From NCBI GenBank assembly GCA_947088155.1, contig CAMUFL010000007.1, positions 1-64,000 on the forward strand: 64,000 nt of DNA. Reading direction: 5' to 3'. The notes under the pieces are model-generated. The model ran no database searches, was not told where the DNA came from, and saw only the letters and a list, made by a program, of their open reading frames with translations. The DNA is from an uncultured Gardnerella sp. Its GTDB lineage: Bacteria > Actinomycetota > Actinomycetes > Actinomycetales > Bifidobacteriaceae. Positions within the stretch are counted from its first letter, which is position 1. Each line of letters starts with the position of its first letter. Below are positions 23,484-34,000 of this stretch, in pieces. The position numbers and the translations under genes are program-made.

Positions 23484-24137
23484 TTACGCGCGCTTTTTGT
23501 TAAGTGCGTTGTACAAGCCGGAGCAAGCCGCGCTCGCAACGAAAGCCTTAATCAAATCGCCAATCATGAAGATAATCAAGGTTGCGGCAGCAGTCGAAAG
23601 TGGCATGCCGGTAAGCAAGCTCTGACCGAAAATGCCGAATGCGTAAATCACAATCGTGCCAATTATGGAAGCAACTGCGTAAGTGCTAAAGCGTGCGAAA
23701 GTCTTCTTAAACGAGCGTTCCGGCATCATTGCGTCAAGAGCAATGTCAAATACGCGCTTCAAGGCGGCAGTAGCGGCAACGCCAAAAATAAAACCAACAA
23801 GGAAGCCTGCAGTAGGGCCAACGAATACAGCCCATCCGCCCTTAAATCCAGCGAAAACAGGCAGGCCTGCAGCACCCAAAGCAAGATACATCACAACGGA
23901 AGCAACGCCCTTGCGCCAGCTCAAAGTCAAACCAATAATGCACAAAACAAGAGTTTGCAAGGTGATTGGCACAGGCGTAATAGGAAGATAAATTGCGCCT
24001 GCCATAGTCGAAAGCGCCAAAAGCACAGTGAGAAGAACCGGCTTAGCGAGCCAAGTTGCGGCCGCTTTTACTTTACTAACGGTTGCATTAGATGTTGCGG
24101 TTGCAGTTGTTGCATTATTCTGATTCATGTTAGTCAT
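23484..24137 (-). CDS. bioY: Biotin transporter BioY
   Basis: S-component of a biotin ECF-type importer, 217 residues with about six membrane helices. Family marks are PVPITLQTLVL, LGAAGLPVFAG and GPTAGFLVGF. The start is preceded by AGAAGGTTTTC. The first 25 residues are a Thr/Asn/Ala-rich stretch outside the family core. The gene is divergent from accA3; the 211-bp intergenic region contains the odd palindrome AACTTAAAGTT (24184-24194), a possible operator. BirA here cannot repress, so another factor would control it. Confidence 0.94.
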   Translation of the reverse strand: MTNMNQNNATTATATSNATVSKVKAAATWLAKPVLLTVLLALSTMAGAIYLPITPVPITLQTLVLCIIGLTLSWRKGVASVVMYLALGAAGLPVFAGFKGGWAVFVGPTAGFLVGFIFGVAATAALKRVFDIALDAMMPERSFKKTFARFSTYAVASIIGTIVIYAFGIFGQSLLTGMPLSTAAATLIIFMIGDLIKAFVASAACSGLYNALNKKRA

Positions 24138-24348
24138 GAAAACCTTCTTTTGGTTATTACCGGTTTGGCGATAGATTATCCGTAACTTAAAGTTGATAAC
24201 TCAAGCCTTTGCCGGCTGTTTTCCGTTTCGTTAATCACATTACGTGCCATAAAAATCATGTGCATTGGAGAAGTGTACAAAATTTTGCGCAAGCTTTTGT
24301 GTATGTCGGCTCATACGCAAACGCGACTTTTCTAATATCTTGTAACGT

Positions 24349-26301
24349 ATGGTTACGAATATCAAAAAAATTCTCATCGCTAATCGCGGTGAAATCGCCT
24401 TGCGAGTTATTCGCACGGCTCACGAAATGGGCATTTCTACCGTTGCAATTTACGCGCCGACTGATCGAAACGCGCAGTTTGTAGAAATGGCAGACGAAGC
24501 GTACGCACTTTCTGGAGACACGTATCGCGATACTTATTTAAACGAAGACGCAATTCTTGACATTATTAAAAGAAGCGGCACGGATGCTGTTCACCCGGGG
24601 TATGGTTTCCTTTCGGAAGTTGCGTCTTTTGCGAAGAAAGTCAACGATGCTGGCGTTATTTGGATTGGCCCGCGCCCGGAAGCGCTTATTGATTTGGGAG
24701 ACAAGATTACGGCTCGCCGCGTGGCAGTTCGCGCGAAAGTGCCGCCAGTTCCAGGCATTTCGGAGCCTGTAAAAGATATTCGAGAACTTTTGACTTTTGC
24801 GCAAACGCACGGCTATCCGGTGATGATGAAGCGCACGGATGGCGGCGGCGGACGCGGTATTACAGTCGTTCGTAACGACGACGAGTTGCGCGGCTTTTAT
24901 ATGAATCACGACGCTTTACAAGGCGGCGACTTAGACGAATATTTTATTGAGCGTTTTATTGACAAAGCTCGCCACGTAGAAACGCAGTGCGGCCGCGACG
25001 CTCACGGAAATTTCACCGTATATTCCACGCGCGATTGCTCGGTGCAGCGCCGAAACCAAAAGCTGGTTGAGGAAGCTCCTGCACCGTTCTTGACTGACGA
25101 TGAAAAAGATCAGCTTTACCGATATTCTCGTAACCTATTTGAAGCTGTTGACTACGTTGGTCTTGGCACGTGCGAATATATGGTGACTTCTCAGCATAAA
25201 GTCTACTTCTTGGAAGTTAATCCGCGATTGCAAGTTGAGCACACGGTTAGTGAGGAAGTTAGTGGACTTGATTTAGTGCGAGAACAGCTCAATATTGCTG
25301 ACGGCGGCGAGTTGATTAAGGATCCAGAACCTCGCGGACACAGCTTCGAGCTTCGCATTACTTCGGAAGATCCTGCTACGAATTTGACTCCAAGTTCCGG
25401 CACTTTGACGAAAATAAAGTGGCCTTCCGGTCCTGGTATTCGCGTCGATTTTGGTGTTGAAGTTGGCGATAATATTTCGCCAAAATTCGATTCGATGATG
25501 GGCAAGCTTATTATTACTGCGCAAAGTCGCGAAACTGCTGTCGCTCGCGTGCGTCGCGCTTTGAAGGAACTTTGTATTGAGGGCGTGCCAACTCCAGCAA
25601 AACTTTTTGAGCAGATTTTTAACGACCCTGAGTTTACTGCGGAAAATCACAGTTTTGACGTGTCTACTAAGTGGATGGAACGCAAGTATTTGAACCGAGT
25701 TCCTGCAGCTTCCTTGGGCGGTCAGCCGGCTTCGCTTGTTTCTGGAAAGTCTGCGGATGAATCCGAAAATAAGCAGCCTGCAATGGAATCCTTCATTATT
25801 GAGGTTGATAATAAGCGCGTAAAGCTTACGATTCCGCAAGATATTGTTGATAATTTGACTGGCTCGGCGCGAGTTCGTAGCGTTTCTAGAGCTTCGCAGC
25901 CTTTGCGCGGACGTTCGCTTCGCGGAAGTACTCACAAATCTGAAGAACAAAAGCAGATTCCTGGCGTAATTGCAGCGCCTATGCAAGCTGTTATTACGCG
26001 CGTGAATGTGGCTGAAGGCCAGCAGGTTGCCAAGGGTGATTTGCTTGTGGTGCTTGAGTCTATGAAAATGGAAAATTACGTTTACGCTCCTGCAGCTGGT
26101 ACTGTTACTGGAATTTTTGTGGGGCCTGGTGACGGCGTGGAATCGGGCGCAAAGCTTGTGACGATTGATCTTGCTGGAGATAAAAGCGCGGATAAAAGCG
26201 CGGATAAAAGCGCGGATAAGTCTTCCGAATCTTCTGAATCTTCCGAAAGTGCAAAATCTTCCGAAAAATCTTCTGAAAAGTCGCAAGGAGAGCAAAAATA
26301 A
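24349..26301 (+). CDS. accA3: Acetyl/propionyl-CoA carboxylase alpha subunit (biotin carboxylase plus BCCP)
   Basis: ATP-dependent carboxylation of the enzyme-bound biotin that feeds malonyl-CoA to Fas I. The 650 residues hold a biotin-carboxylase domain (1-450) with ILIANRGEIALRVIR, HPGYGFLSE, the ATP-grasp DGGGGRGI and VEHTVSEEVSGLDLV, and a C-terminal biotin-carrier domain with ESMKMEN and biotin acceptor Lys573. The last 35 residues are a Ser/Lys/Glu-rich tail with three ADKS repeats of 12 bp each. No ribosome site precedes the ATG, so leaderless initiation is possible. Its stop overlaps the accD start by 1 nt (TAATG). Confidence 0.94.
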   Translation: MVTNIKKILIANRGEIALRVIRTAHEMGISTVAIYAPTDRNAQFVEMADEAYALSGDTYRDTYLNEDAILDIIKRSGTDAVHPGYGFLSEVASFAKKVNDAGVIWIGPRPEALIDLGDKITARRVAVRAKVPPVPGISEPVKDIRELLTFAQTHGYPVMMKRTDGGGGRGITVVRNDDELRGFYMNHDALQGGDLDEYFIERFIDKARHVETQCGRDAHGNFTVYSTRDCSVQRRNQKLVEEAPAPFLTDDEKDQLYRYSRNLFEAVDYVGLGTCEYMVTSQHKVYFLEVNPRLQVEHTVSEEVSGLDLVREQLNIADGGELIKDPEPRGHSFELRITSEDPATNLTPSSGTLTKIKWPSGPGIRVDFGVEVGDNISPKFDSMMGKLIITAQSRETAVARVRRALKELCIEGVPTPAKLFEQIFNDPEFTAENHSFDVSTKWMERKYLNRVPAASLGGQPASLVSGKSADESENKQPAMESFIIEVDNKRVKLTIPQDIVDNLTGSARVRSVSRASQPLRGRSLRGSTHKSEEQKQIPGVIAAPMQAVITRVNVAEGQQVAKGDLLVVLESMKMENYVYAPAAGTVTGIFVGPGDGVESGAKLVTIDLAGDKSADKSADKSADKSSESSESSESAKSSEKSSEKSQGEQK

Positions 26302-27938
26302 TGAGCGCTTTATTGCAAGATAAAACAAAAATTTCGGAAAAAACTGCTTCTAGCAATTCTTCTAGCAACGCAACTGACGCAGCAAACTTGCAGCCTCGTC
26401 GCGGAAAAGCAGCCGTTCAGCACGCAGCGCAACTTGCTCGTGACGCAGAACAAAAAGCTTTAGAGCGACAGCACGCAAAAGGAAAATCAACTGCAAGAGA
26501 GCGTCTCGACTTGCTTTTTGACACCGGCTCCTTCGTGGAAATTGGCCGCTTTAACGGCGGTGACATAAACAACGACGTTGCCGGATGCGCTGTAATCACC
26601 GGCTTTGGCGAAGTTTATGGAAGAAAAGTTGCAGTTTACGCTCAAGACTTTTCTGTGCGCGGCGGAACTTTAGGTAAAGCAGAAGGTGAGAAAATCTGCC
26701 ATCTTTTGGACATGGCTGTTGCGCTTCGCGTGCCAGTTGTGGCAGTAATTGATTCCGGCGGCGCTCGCATTCAGGAAGGCGTTAGCGCGCTTATGCAATA
26801 CGGTCGCATCTTCAAAAAAACTTGCGAAGCAAGCGGCTTAATTCCGCAAATCTCGCTTATTTTAGGCCCTTGCGCTGGTGGCGCTGTGTATTGCCCTGCG
26901 TTGACTGATTTTATTATTATGACGCGCGAACATTCGAACATGTTCGTAACTGGCCCGGATGTTGTTAAAGCTGCAACAGGCGAGGCAATTAGCATGGACG
27001 ATTTGGGCGGCGGTCTTGTGCATAACGCAACTTCTGGCGTCGCACACTATTTGGGCGAAGATGAAGCGGACGCAATCGACTACGCTCGCACAATTCTCGC
27101 TTACCTGCCGTCTAGTTGCGAAGTTGATCCTCCAACTTTTGCGTATGCTGCAACGCGCGCGGATCGCGAAACTGCTCGCGAGTTGGCAAGTATTGTGCCA
27201 GATAACGACCGCCAGCCTTACGATGTGCTCGACGTGATTCGCAGGATTGTTGATTACGGCGAGTTTGTGCAAGTGCAGGAATTGTATGCTGCTTCTGCAG
27301 TGGTTGGTTTTGCTTGCATTGAGGGGCATCCGGTTGGAATCGTGGCAAATCAGCCGAAAGTAAACGCTGGTATTTTGGACGTAAATTCTTCCGAAAAAGT
27401 AGCGCGATTTGTGCGATTGTGCGATGCATTTAATTTGCCGGTTGTGACTTTGGTTGATACCCCAGGCTACAAGCCGGGTTCTGACCAGGAGCACGCTGGA
27501 ATTATTCGAAGGGGCGCGAAGGTGATTTACGCGTACGCGAATGCGCAAGTGCCGCTTGTTACGGTGATTTTGCGTAAGGCTTTCGGCGGAGCTTACATTG
27601 TGATGGGTTCGAAGTCGATGGGTGCGGACGTGAATTACGCGTGGCCAACCAGTCAGATTGCAGTTTTGGGTGCTCAAGGAGCTGTGAATATTATTCACCG
27701 CAAGGATTTGCAAAAAGCGAAGGAGCGTGGACAAGACGTTGCGGCTCTTCGAAAGCAGCTGGTTGACGAATATGAAGCAACTACTGTGAATGCAAATCTT
27801 TCGCTGGAAACTGGTCAGATTGACGCAATGATTGATCCGGAGCAAACTCGCGATATGATTGCCGGCTCGTTGAAGCTTTTGCGCAGTAAAAAGCGCGTTT
27901 CGAGAACTGGCAAGCATCACGGAAATCAGCCAATGTAG
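26301..27938 (+). CDS. accD: Acyl-CoA carboxylase carboxyltransferase (beta) subunit
   Basis: Transfers the carboxyl group from biotin to acetyl- or propionyl-CoA. The 545-residue protein has the two crotonase-like halves: GKSTARERLDLLFD, VIDSGGARIQEGV and GPCAGGAVYCPALTDF in the first, and VNSSEKVARFVRLCDAF, LVDTPGYKPG and RKAFGGAYIVMGSK in the second. It overlaps accA3 by one base, and AAGGAGAGC precedes the ATG. With accA3 and fas it forms a continuous fatty-acid block. Substrate (acetyl versus propionyl) is not decided by what is visible, but with fas next door acetyl-CoA is likely. Confidence 0.93.
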   Translation: MSALLQDKTKISEKTASSNSSSNATDAANLQPRRGKAAVQHAAQLARDAEQKALERQHAKGKSTARERLDLLFDTGSFVEIGRFNGGDINNDVAGCAVITGFGEVYGRKVAVYAQDFSVRGGTLGKAEGEKICHLLDMAVALRVPVVAVIDSGGARIQEGVSALMQYGRIFKKTCEASGLIPQISLILGPCAGGAVYCPALTDFIIMTREHSNMFVTGPDVVKAATGEAISMDDLGGGLVHNATSGVAHYLGEDEADAIDYARTILAYLPSSCEVDPPTFAYAATRADRETARELASIVPDNDRQPYDVLDVIRRIVDYGEFVQVQELYAASAVVGFACIEGHPVGIVANQPKVNAGILDVNSSEKVARFVRLCDAFNLPVVTLVDTPGYKPGSDQEHAGIIRRGAKVIYAYANAQVPLVTVILRKAFGGAYIVMGSKSMGADVNYAWPTSQIAVLGAQGAVNIIHRKDLQKAKERGQDVAALRKQLVDEYEATTVNANLSLETGQIDAMIDPEQTRDMIAGSLKLLRSKKRVSRTGKHHGNQPM

Positions 27939-28033
27939 AAATCTGTAGAAATCTGTAGAAATCTGCAGAAATCTGCAGAAATTACAGAAATCGCAAAACT
28001 TATAAAACTTATAAAAATTTATAAAACTTATAC
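27938..28033. repeat. 10-bp tandem repeats between accD and fas
   Basis: AAATCTGTAG / AAATCTGCAG repeated four to five times from the accD stop, then AAAACTTAT repeats. It fills most of the accD-fas gap and overlaps the accD stop codon. Confidence 0.8.
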
Positions 28034-28055
28034 GAATCAACGAGAAGGAAATATT

Positions 28056-31000
28056 ATGACAACCTACTTTTTCGACCAACTCGCTAATGCTCCGCACGCT
28101 TTAACTTTTGCAGGCCAGTCAACTCCGTGGGTTGATTCTCTTAAAGAACTCGGAAAAGACGAGGAGCTAAACGCTGAGCTTCACGAGTACGAAGCTGGCG
28201 CAAAAGCATTGCTCGCGCCAATTTACGCCGAGCTTTTGGCAAACGCCGGCGGCGATATGAACGTGTTCGATGCGCTGGAAAATAAGCATATTAACGCTGC
28301 AAACGCGCTTCTTAGCGTTCCGGGAATTACGCTTGCTCAGCTGGGTGCCGTGCGCGATTTAACAAATCTTGGATACAACTTCGAAGTGAACAAGCCTTGC
28401 GCAGTTTTGGGGCATTCTCAAGGCGTAATCGCAGCCGAAATTGTAAAAGCGCGACTTAAAGCAAAATCATGGCAGAAAGCGCGACCACAAATCGAAGAGC
28501 TTCTTGCAATCGCATACTTAATCGGAGCTGCAGGGGATCGAGAATCTCGCATGCTTGAAATTACAGGAGATGGCGAGCGCACTCCAATGCTTTCGCTTAA
28601 AGGAATTACGAAAAAGCAGGCAGAAGCGCTGATTGCTCGCGTAGAGCGTACTCGCGGCGAAATCTCAATCGCGGTTAAAAATGCTAATAACCACATGGTT
28701 TTTGCAGGATATCCGGAAGATATGGAAGCCGTTTTGAACGAAGCGCAGAAAGAAGCGAAACGTTCGAAAAAGTTGCGTGAAATGAAAGTGCGCGGCGGTG
28801 CTGTTTTTGCGCCAGTTGCTGAATATTTAGACGTGACAGTGCCATTCCACTCGCCAATGCTTCAGCCTGCAGTTGAGCAGGTGGAGGCTTGGGCGAATGA
28901 GGCTGGTTTGAATGCTGCAGTTGCGCGCGAATTGGCTGATGCTGTGCTTGTAACTCCTGTAGATTGGGCTGCGCAAATTGGCGAAGTTTTGGAGCAGAAC
29001 GATGCGCGTTCGCTTTGGATTTTAGATATGGGCCCTAGCGAAGTGCTTGGAAAGCTTACGGGAGTGCTTGTGCAAGGTACGGGCGCTGGAGTTGTGGAAG
29101 CTGCTACAATGCGCTCTCGCGCCGAGCTTTCGACTGCAGATTCGGCTTCTGAGCCACAGCGCACCGGCTGCTGGGCTGATTTTGCGCCTCGAGTAATCAA
29201 CACTCCTTCCGGACGCAAAGTACTTACAAAATTTAGCAAGCTTACAGGCAAAGCGCCTGTTCTTCTTGCTGGCATGACTCCAACTACTGTTGAGCCAGAA
29301 ATCGTTGCTGCAGCAGCAAATGCAGGCTATTGGGCTGAGCTTGCTGGCGGCGGTCAAGTAACTGCGGAAGTTTTCGACCGTCACATGAAGTCTTTGGAAA
29401 AGCAGCTTCGTGAAGGCGCAACTATTGAATTTAACGCAATGTTTATGGACCGCTACTTGTGGAATTTGCAGTTTGGTTCGAAGCGAATCGTAGCAAAAAA
29501 GAGGCAGTCGGGCGCTCCGATTGACGGCGTAGTTATTTCTGCAGGAATTCCGGAACTTGACGAAGCTAAAGAATTAGTAGCTTCTTTGCAAAAAGACGGA
29601 TTCCCTTACGTAACGTTTAAGCCGGGAACAGTTGATCAAATTCGTCAAGTTGTGCGAATTGCTAAGGCTGTTGCGCCAGCTACGATTATTGTGCAAGTTG
29701 AGGGCGGTGCTGCAGGCGGCCACCATTCTTGGGAATCTTTGGACGATTTGCTTATAACAACTTACGCACAAGTGCGCGAATGCGATAATTTGGTGCTTGT
29801 TGCAGGCGGCGGTATTGGCACGCCTTCTCGCGCGGCCGACTACATTTCTGGCGATTGGGCGCGCGAATACGGTTTGCCAAATATGCCTGTTGATGCTGTG
29901 ATGATTGGCACAGCTGCAATGACAGCAAAAGAGGCGCACACAAGCCCTGAAGTAAAGCGAATGCTTGTGGAAACGCCTGGAATTGTGATGCCGAAAGCTT
30001 CAAGCGTTGAAGGATTTGACGAGGATCCGTTTGCTCCAATGGGTGAGCGTTGGGTGCCTTCCGGAAAAGTTGTTGGCGGCGTGACTAGTGGTTTAAGCCA
30101 TTTGCACGCGGATATTTACGAGTTAGAAAACGCTTCTGCGCGCTGCGGTAGGTTGCTCGTTCATATGATGAAGCATCCTGAAGAGCTTGAAACTCGACGC
30201 GACGAAGTAATTGCAGCACTTAACTCAACTGCAAAACCGTATTTTGGTGACGTTGAAAGCATGACTTACGCTCAATTTGCTCAGCGTTTCCTCGATTTGG
30301 CATACCCGTGGGTGGATCCTACTTATGCAGACCGCTATCTTCACTTGTTGCAGCGAATTGAAGCGCGATTAGTGAGCCAAGATTCCGGCGAATTTACGTC
30401 GATTTTGCCTTCTCGTGCGCAAGTTAGCGAAAAACCGCAAGCTGCTTTAGATGCGCTTTTGCAAGCGTTGCCGCAAGCTCGCGAAATGAACGTTGTGCCA
30501 ATGGATGCCGCATGGTTCCCAACTTTGGTGCGCGAATACCCGAAGCCAATGCCTTTCGTGCCAGTTATTGACAACGATTTGCTTCGCTGGTGGGGTCAAG
30601 ATCAGCTTTGGCAGTCGGAAGATTCGCGATACTCTGCTGACGCTGTGCGCGTAATCCCAGGCCCTATTTCTGTTGCTGGAATTACGACTATGGATGAGCC
30701 GATTGCGGATATTCTTGGTCGCTTTGAGAAAGCTATGCTTAATCGTGCGGAAAGTGCCGGAAATGCTGGAAGTACTGGAAGTGCGGATAATAGCGCGAAA
30801 AATAATGCAAATCAGTCTGCATTTAGCCAAATTGCAGCAGCAACAAACGTAGAAGCTTACGTTCGCGCTTGCCCGAATATTTCTTGGGTTGGTCACGTAA
30901 CTGCAAATCCGGCTTATGGAAGCGCTATTGGCGACGAAAATTACGTAATTACTGTAACTTCTACAAATAACGACGTAATTTCGCTTGATTTGGATATTAA

Positions 31001-34000
31001 ACTTGATACTTTCTGGGATAATCAAGAAAATCAAGAAAATAAAGAAGCTAAAAACTCTGCTAAAACCCTTGCAAATTCAGCAAAACGCAAGCACGCAGTT
31101 CGAGATATTGTAATTCCGCTTACTGTTGACGCAAGTAAAGCTGGAAGCATCCCAGTAGTGGATCGCGAGCGCCTTCCAAAGCACGTATACGAAATGCTTG
31201 CAGCAACCGCAGGTATTGGAAATACTGCGATTACGGGTGATGTGCTTGACGCAATGCCAAAGGTTGAAAGAGTAAAAGAAGATGGCAGTTTGGCGAAATT
31301 GCCGGAAGATTTGCTGGAAGAAGGGTATAGAGATTTCCCATTCGGCTTGGTTCATTCTTCCTATACTTTCTCACGAAATCTTGGAATTGATCACGAGTCG
31401 GCTACTGCTGGCAGATTGCCAGACGGACTTCTCGCTTCTCGCATTGTGCCAGATGCTCTAGTTGGCCCTGCTTGGCCAACAATTTACTCGGCTTTGGGTT
31501 CCGTAATGGTTGACGGCTACCCGATTATTGAAGGCTTGCTTAATGCGGTTCATTTGGATCACTTAGTTGAGCTTGACGTTGATGCTGAAGATTTCCGCAA
31601 GTATGTTGATAAGCGAATTAATTTGCTCGGCTGGGCAGAACCTTACGCAGAATCTGCTTCCGGACGCGTTGTAACAATTCACGTTGTGCATACTGCAGCT
31701 GACGGCACGCGACTTGCGCACGAAACTGAGCGTTTCGCTATTCGCGGACGCAGCTTTAGCAACGCTCTTCCGGAGCCTGCCGCTGAATATGGCGACGCAG
31801 AAGGCTTGCACGGATACGAAATTGAAGACACTCCTCGCAGAGCTTTGCGCAGAGTAGTAGTTCGCGCTCCTCACGATATGACCGCTTTCGCGCGCACTTC
31901 CGGAGATTTCAACCCAATTCACACTTCTAAGCGAGGTGCCGCAATTTCCGGGCTTTCCGCACCGCTCGTGCACGGAATGTGGCTTTCCGCAACCGCTCAG
32001 CACGTGGCTCAAGCTTTGGACGAAAAGGGCGCTCGCTACGAGCTAATCGGCTGGTCCTACAACATGTACGGCATGGTTCAGCTGGACGACGAAGTAGAAA
32101 TCACAGTTGAGCGCGTTGGAAAAGTTCGCCGCGGCGGACTCGCTTTGGAAGTTACGTGCCGAGTTGACGGGCAAATCGTGTCTAAAGCAAGCGCACTTAC
32201 TCGCGCTCCACGCGCAGCCTTCGTATACCCGGGTCAGGGTATTCAAAAGCAAGGAATGTCGCTGGATGAGCGCGCAAAGTCGCCTGCAGTGCGCGAAACT
32301 TGGGAGAGGGCAGATAAGCTTACTCGCGAAAAGCTTGGGTTCTCAATTCTCGCAGTCGTGCGCGATAATCCAAAGGAACTTACGGCTCACGGAGTCACGT
32401 ATCGTCATCCTGAAGGACTGCTTAATTTGACGCAATTTACGCAAGTTGCGCTCGCAACAGTTGCGTTTGCGCAAACCGCTCGTTTGCGTGAAGCCGGATG
32501 CGATATTTGGCCAGCTTACTTTGCAGGCCACTCGCTTGGCGAATACAACGCTTTAAGCTCCTTCGCGCAAATTATTCCTCTCGAAACTGTGCTCGAATTG
32601 GTGTTCCACCGCGGATCTACCATGCATCATTTGATTGAGCGCGACGAAAAAGGCCGCTCGAACTACCGCATGGGCGCGCTTCGACCAAACCAGTTCGGAG
32701 TTGGTGACGAAGGCGTAAACGCTTACGTTGAAGGAATTTCTAAAGCTACTGGCGAATTCTTGCAGATTGTAAACTACAATTTGGCTGGCCAGCAGTACGC
32801 AATTGCCGGAACGATTAAGGGCTTGAAGGCTTTGCAAGCGGACGCTTCTAAGCGTGCGAAAGAGTATGGTGGAAAGCCGCCGTTCATGCTCGTGCCTGGA
32901 ATTGACGTGCCGTTCCATTCTCGAATTCTTCGAAAGGGTGTGCCGGAATTCCGCGATAAGCTTGATTCGCTTCTGCCAAAGTATATTGACTACTCTGTGC
33001 TTGTGGATCGTTACATTCCAAACCTCGTTGCATGCCCGTTTGAGCTTACTCGCGAGTTTGCGCAGAAGATTTTGGACGTTGTGCCATCCGAGCGTATTGA
33101 AGCAGCTTTGGAAGACGAAGCAACCTGGAAGTCTTATGCAGAGGATGAGCAGAAGCTTGGCCGACTGCTTCTTACGGAGCTGCTTTCGTGGCAGTTCGCA
33201 TCCCCAGTTCGCTGGATTGAAACGCAGGCTCTTATGTTTGCCGATCGCGCTCGCGGCGGACTTGGTGTTGAAGAGTACGTGGAAGTTGGTTTAGGAAACG
33301 CTCCAACTTTGGCAAATCTTGGTGCTAAAACTTTGGCTTTGCCGGAATTTAGTGGCGAAAAAGTAACTGTATACAACGTTGGTCGAGATGAAGGTCGCGT
33401 TTATATGACGGATACGGATTCGCTTGTGCCGGAAGTGTTTGATGAGGAGGATAGCGCGACTGAAGCTGCACCTGCTGCAGCTGCTGCTTCATCTGCTGTT
33501 GCTTCTGCTGCTCCTGCTACTGCATCTACCGCTGCTCCTGCTACTGCTCCTGCCAGCGCAGCAGCAAGCGGACCTGTAGCAGACTTGCCATTTAAAGCAT
33601 CCGACGCAATCTCAATGCTAATCGCCTATAGTGCAAAAATTCGTCTCGACCAAATTGGCGACACTGACACAACTGACACGCTCACAAACGGCGTATCTTC
33701 CCGCCGAAACCAGCTGCTTATGGATATTAGCTCCGAGCTTGGCGTGGCAAGCGTGGACGGTGCTGCAGAGGCTCCAATGAGCGCGCTTCGTAAGTTGGTT
33801 GATTCGGTTGCTCCGCGCTATAAAGCATTTGGTGCCGTACTTTCCGACATTGTGCGCGAACGTTTGCGTGCGCTTTTCGGCGCGGCCGGCGTGAAACCTG
33901 CACAAATTGACAAGCGAATTTCGGAAGTATGGCAGCTTGGCGAAGGCTGGCGTGCGCACGTACTTGCAGCTTTGGTTTTGCAAACTCGCGAAGGTGCAAG

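Noticed and set aside
23403..24185. Plus-strand ORF opposite bioY
   Set aside because: It is antisense to a well-conserved BioY and starts inside a repeat.
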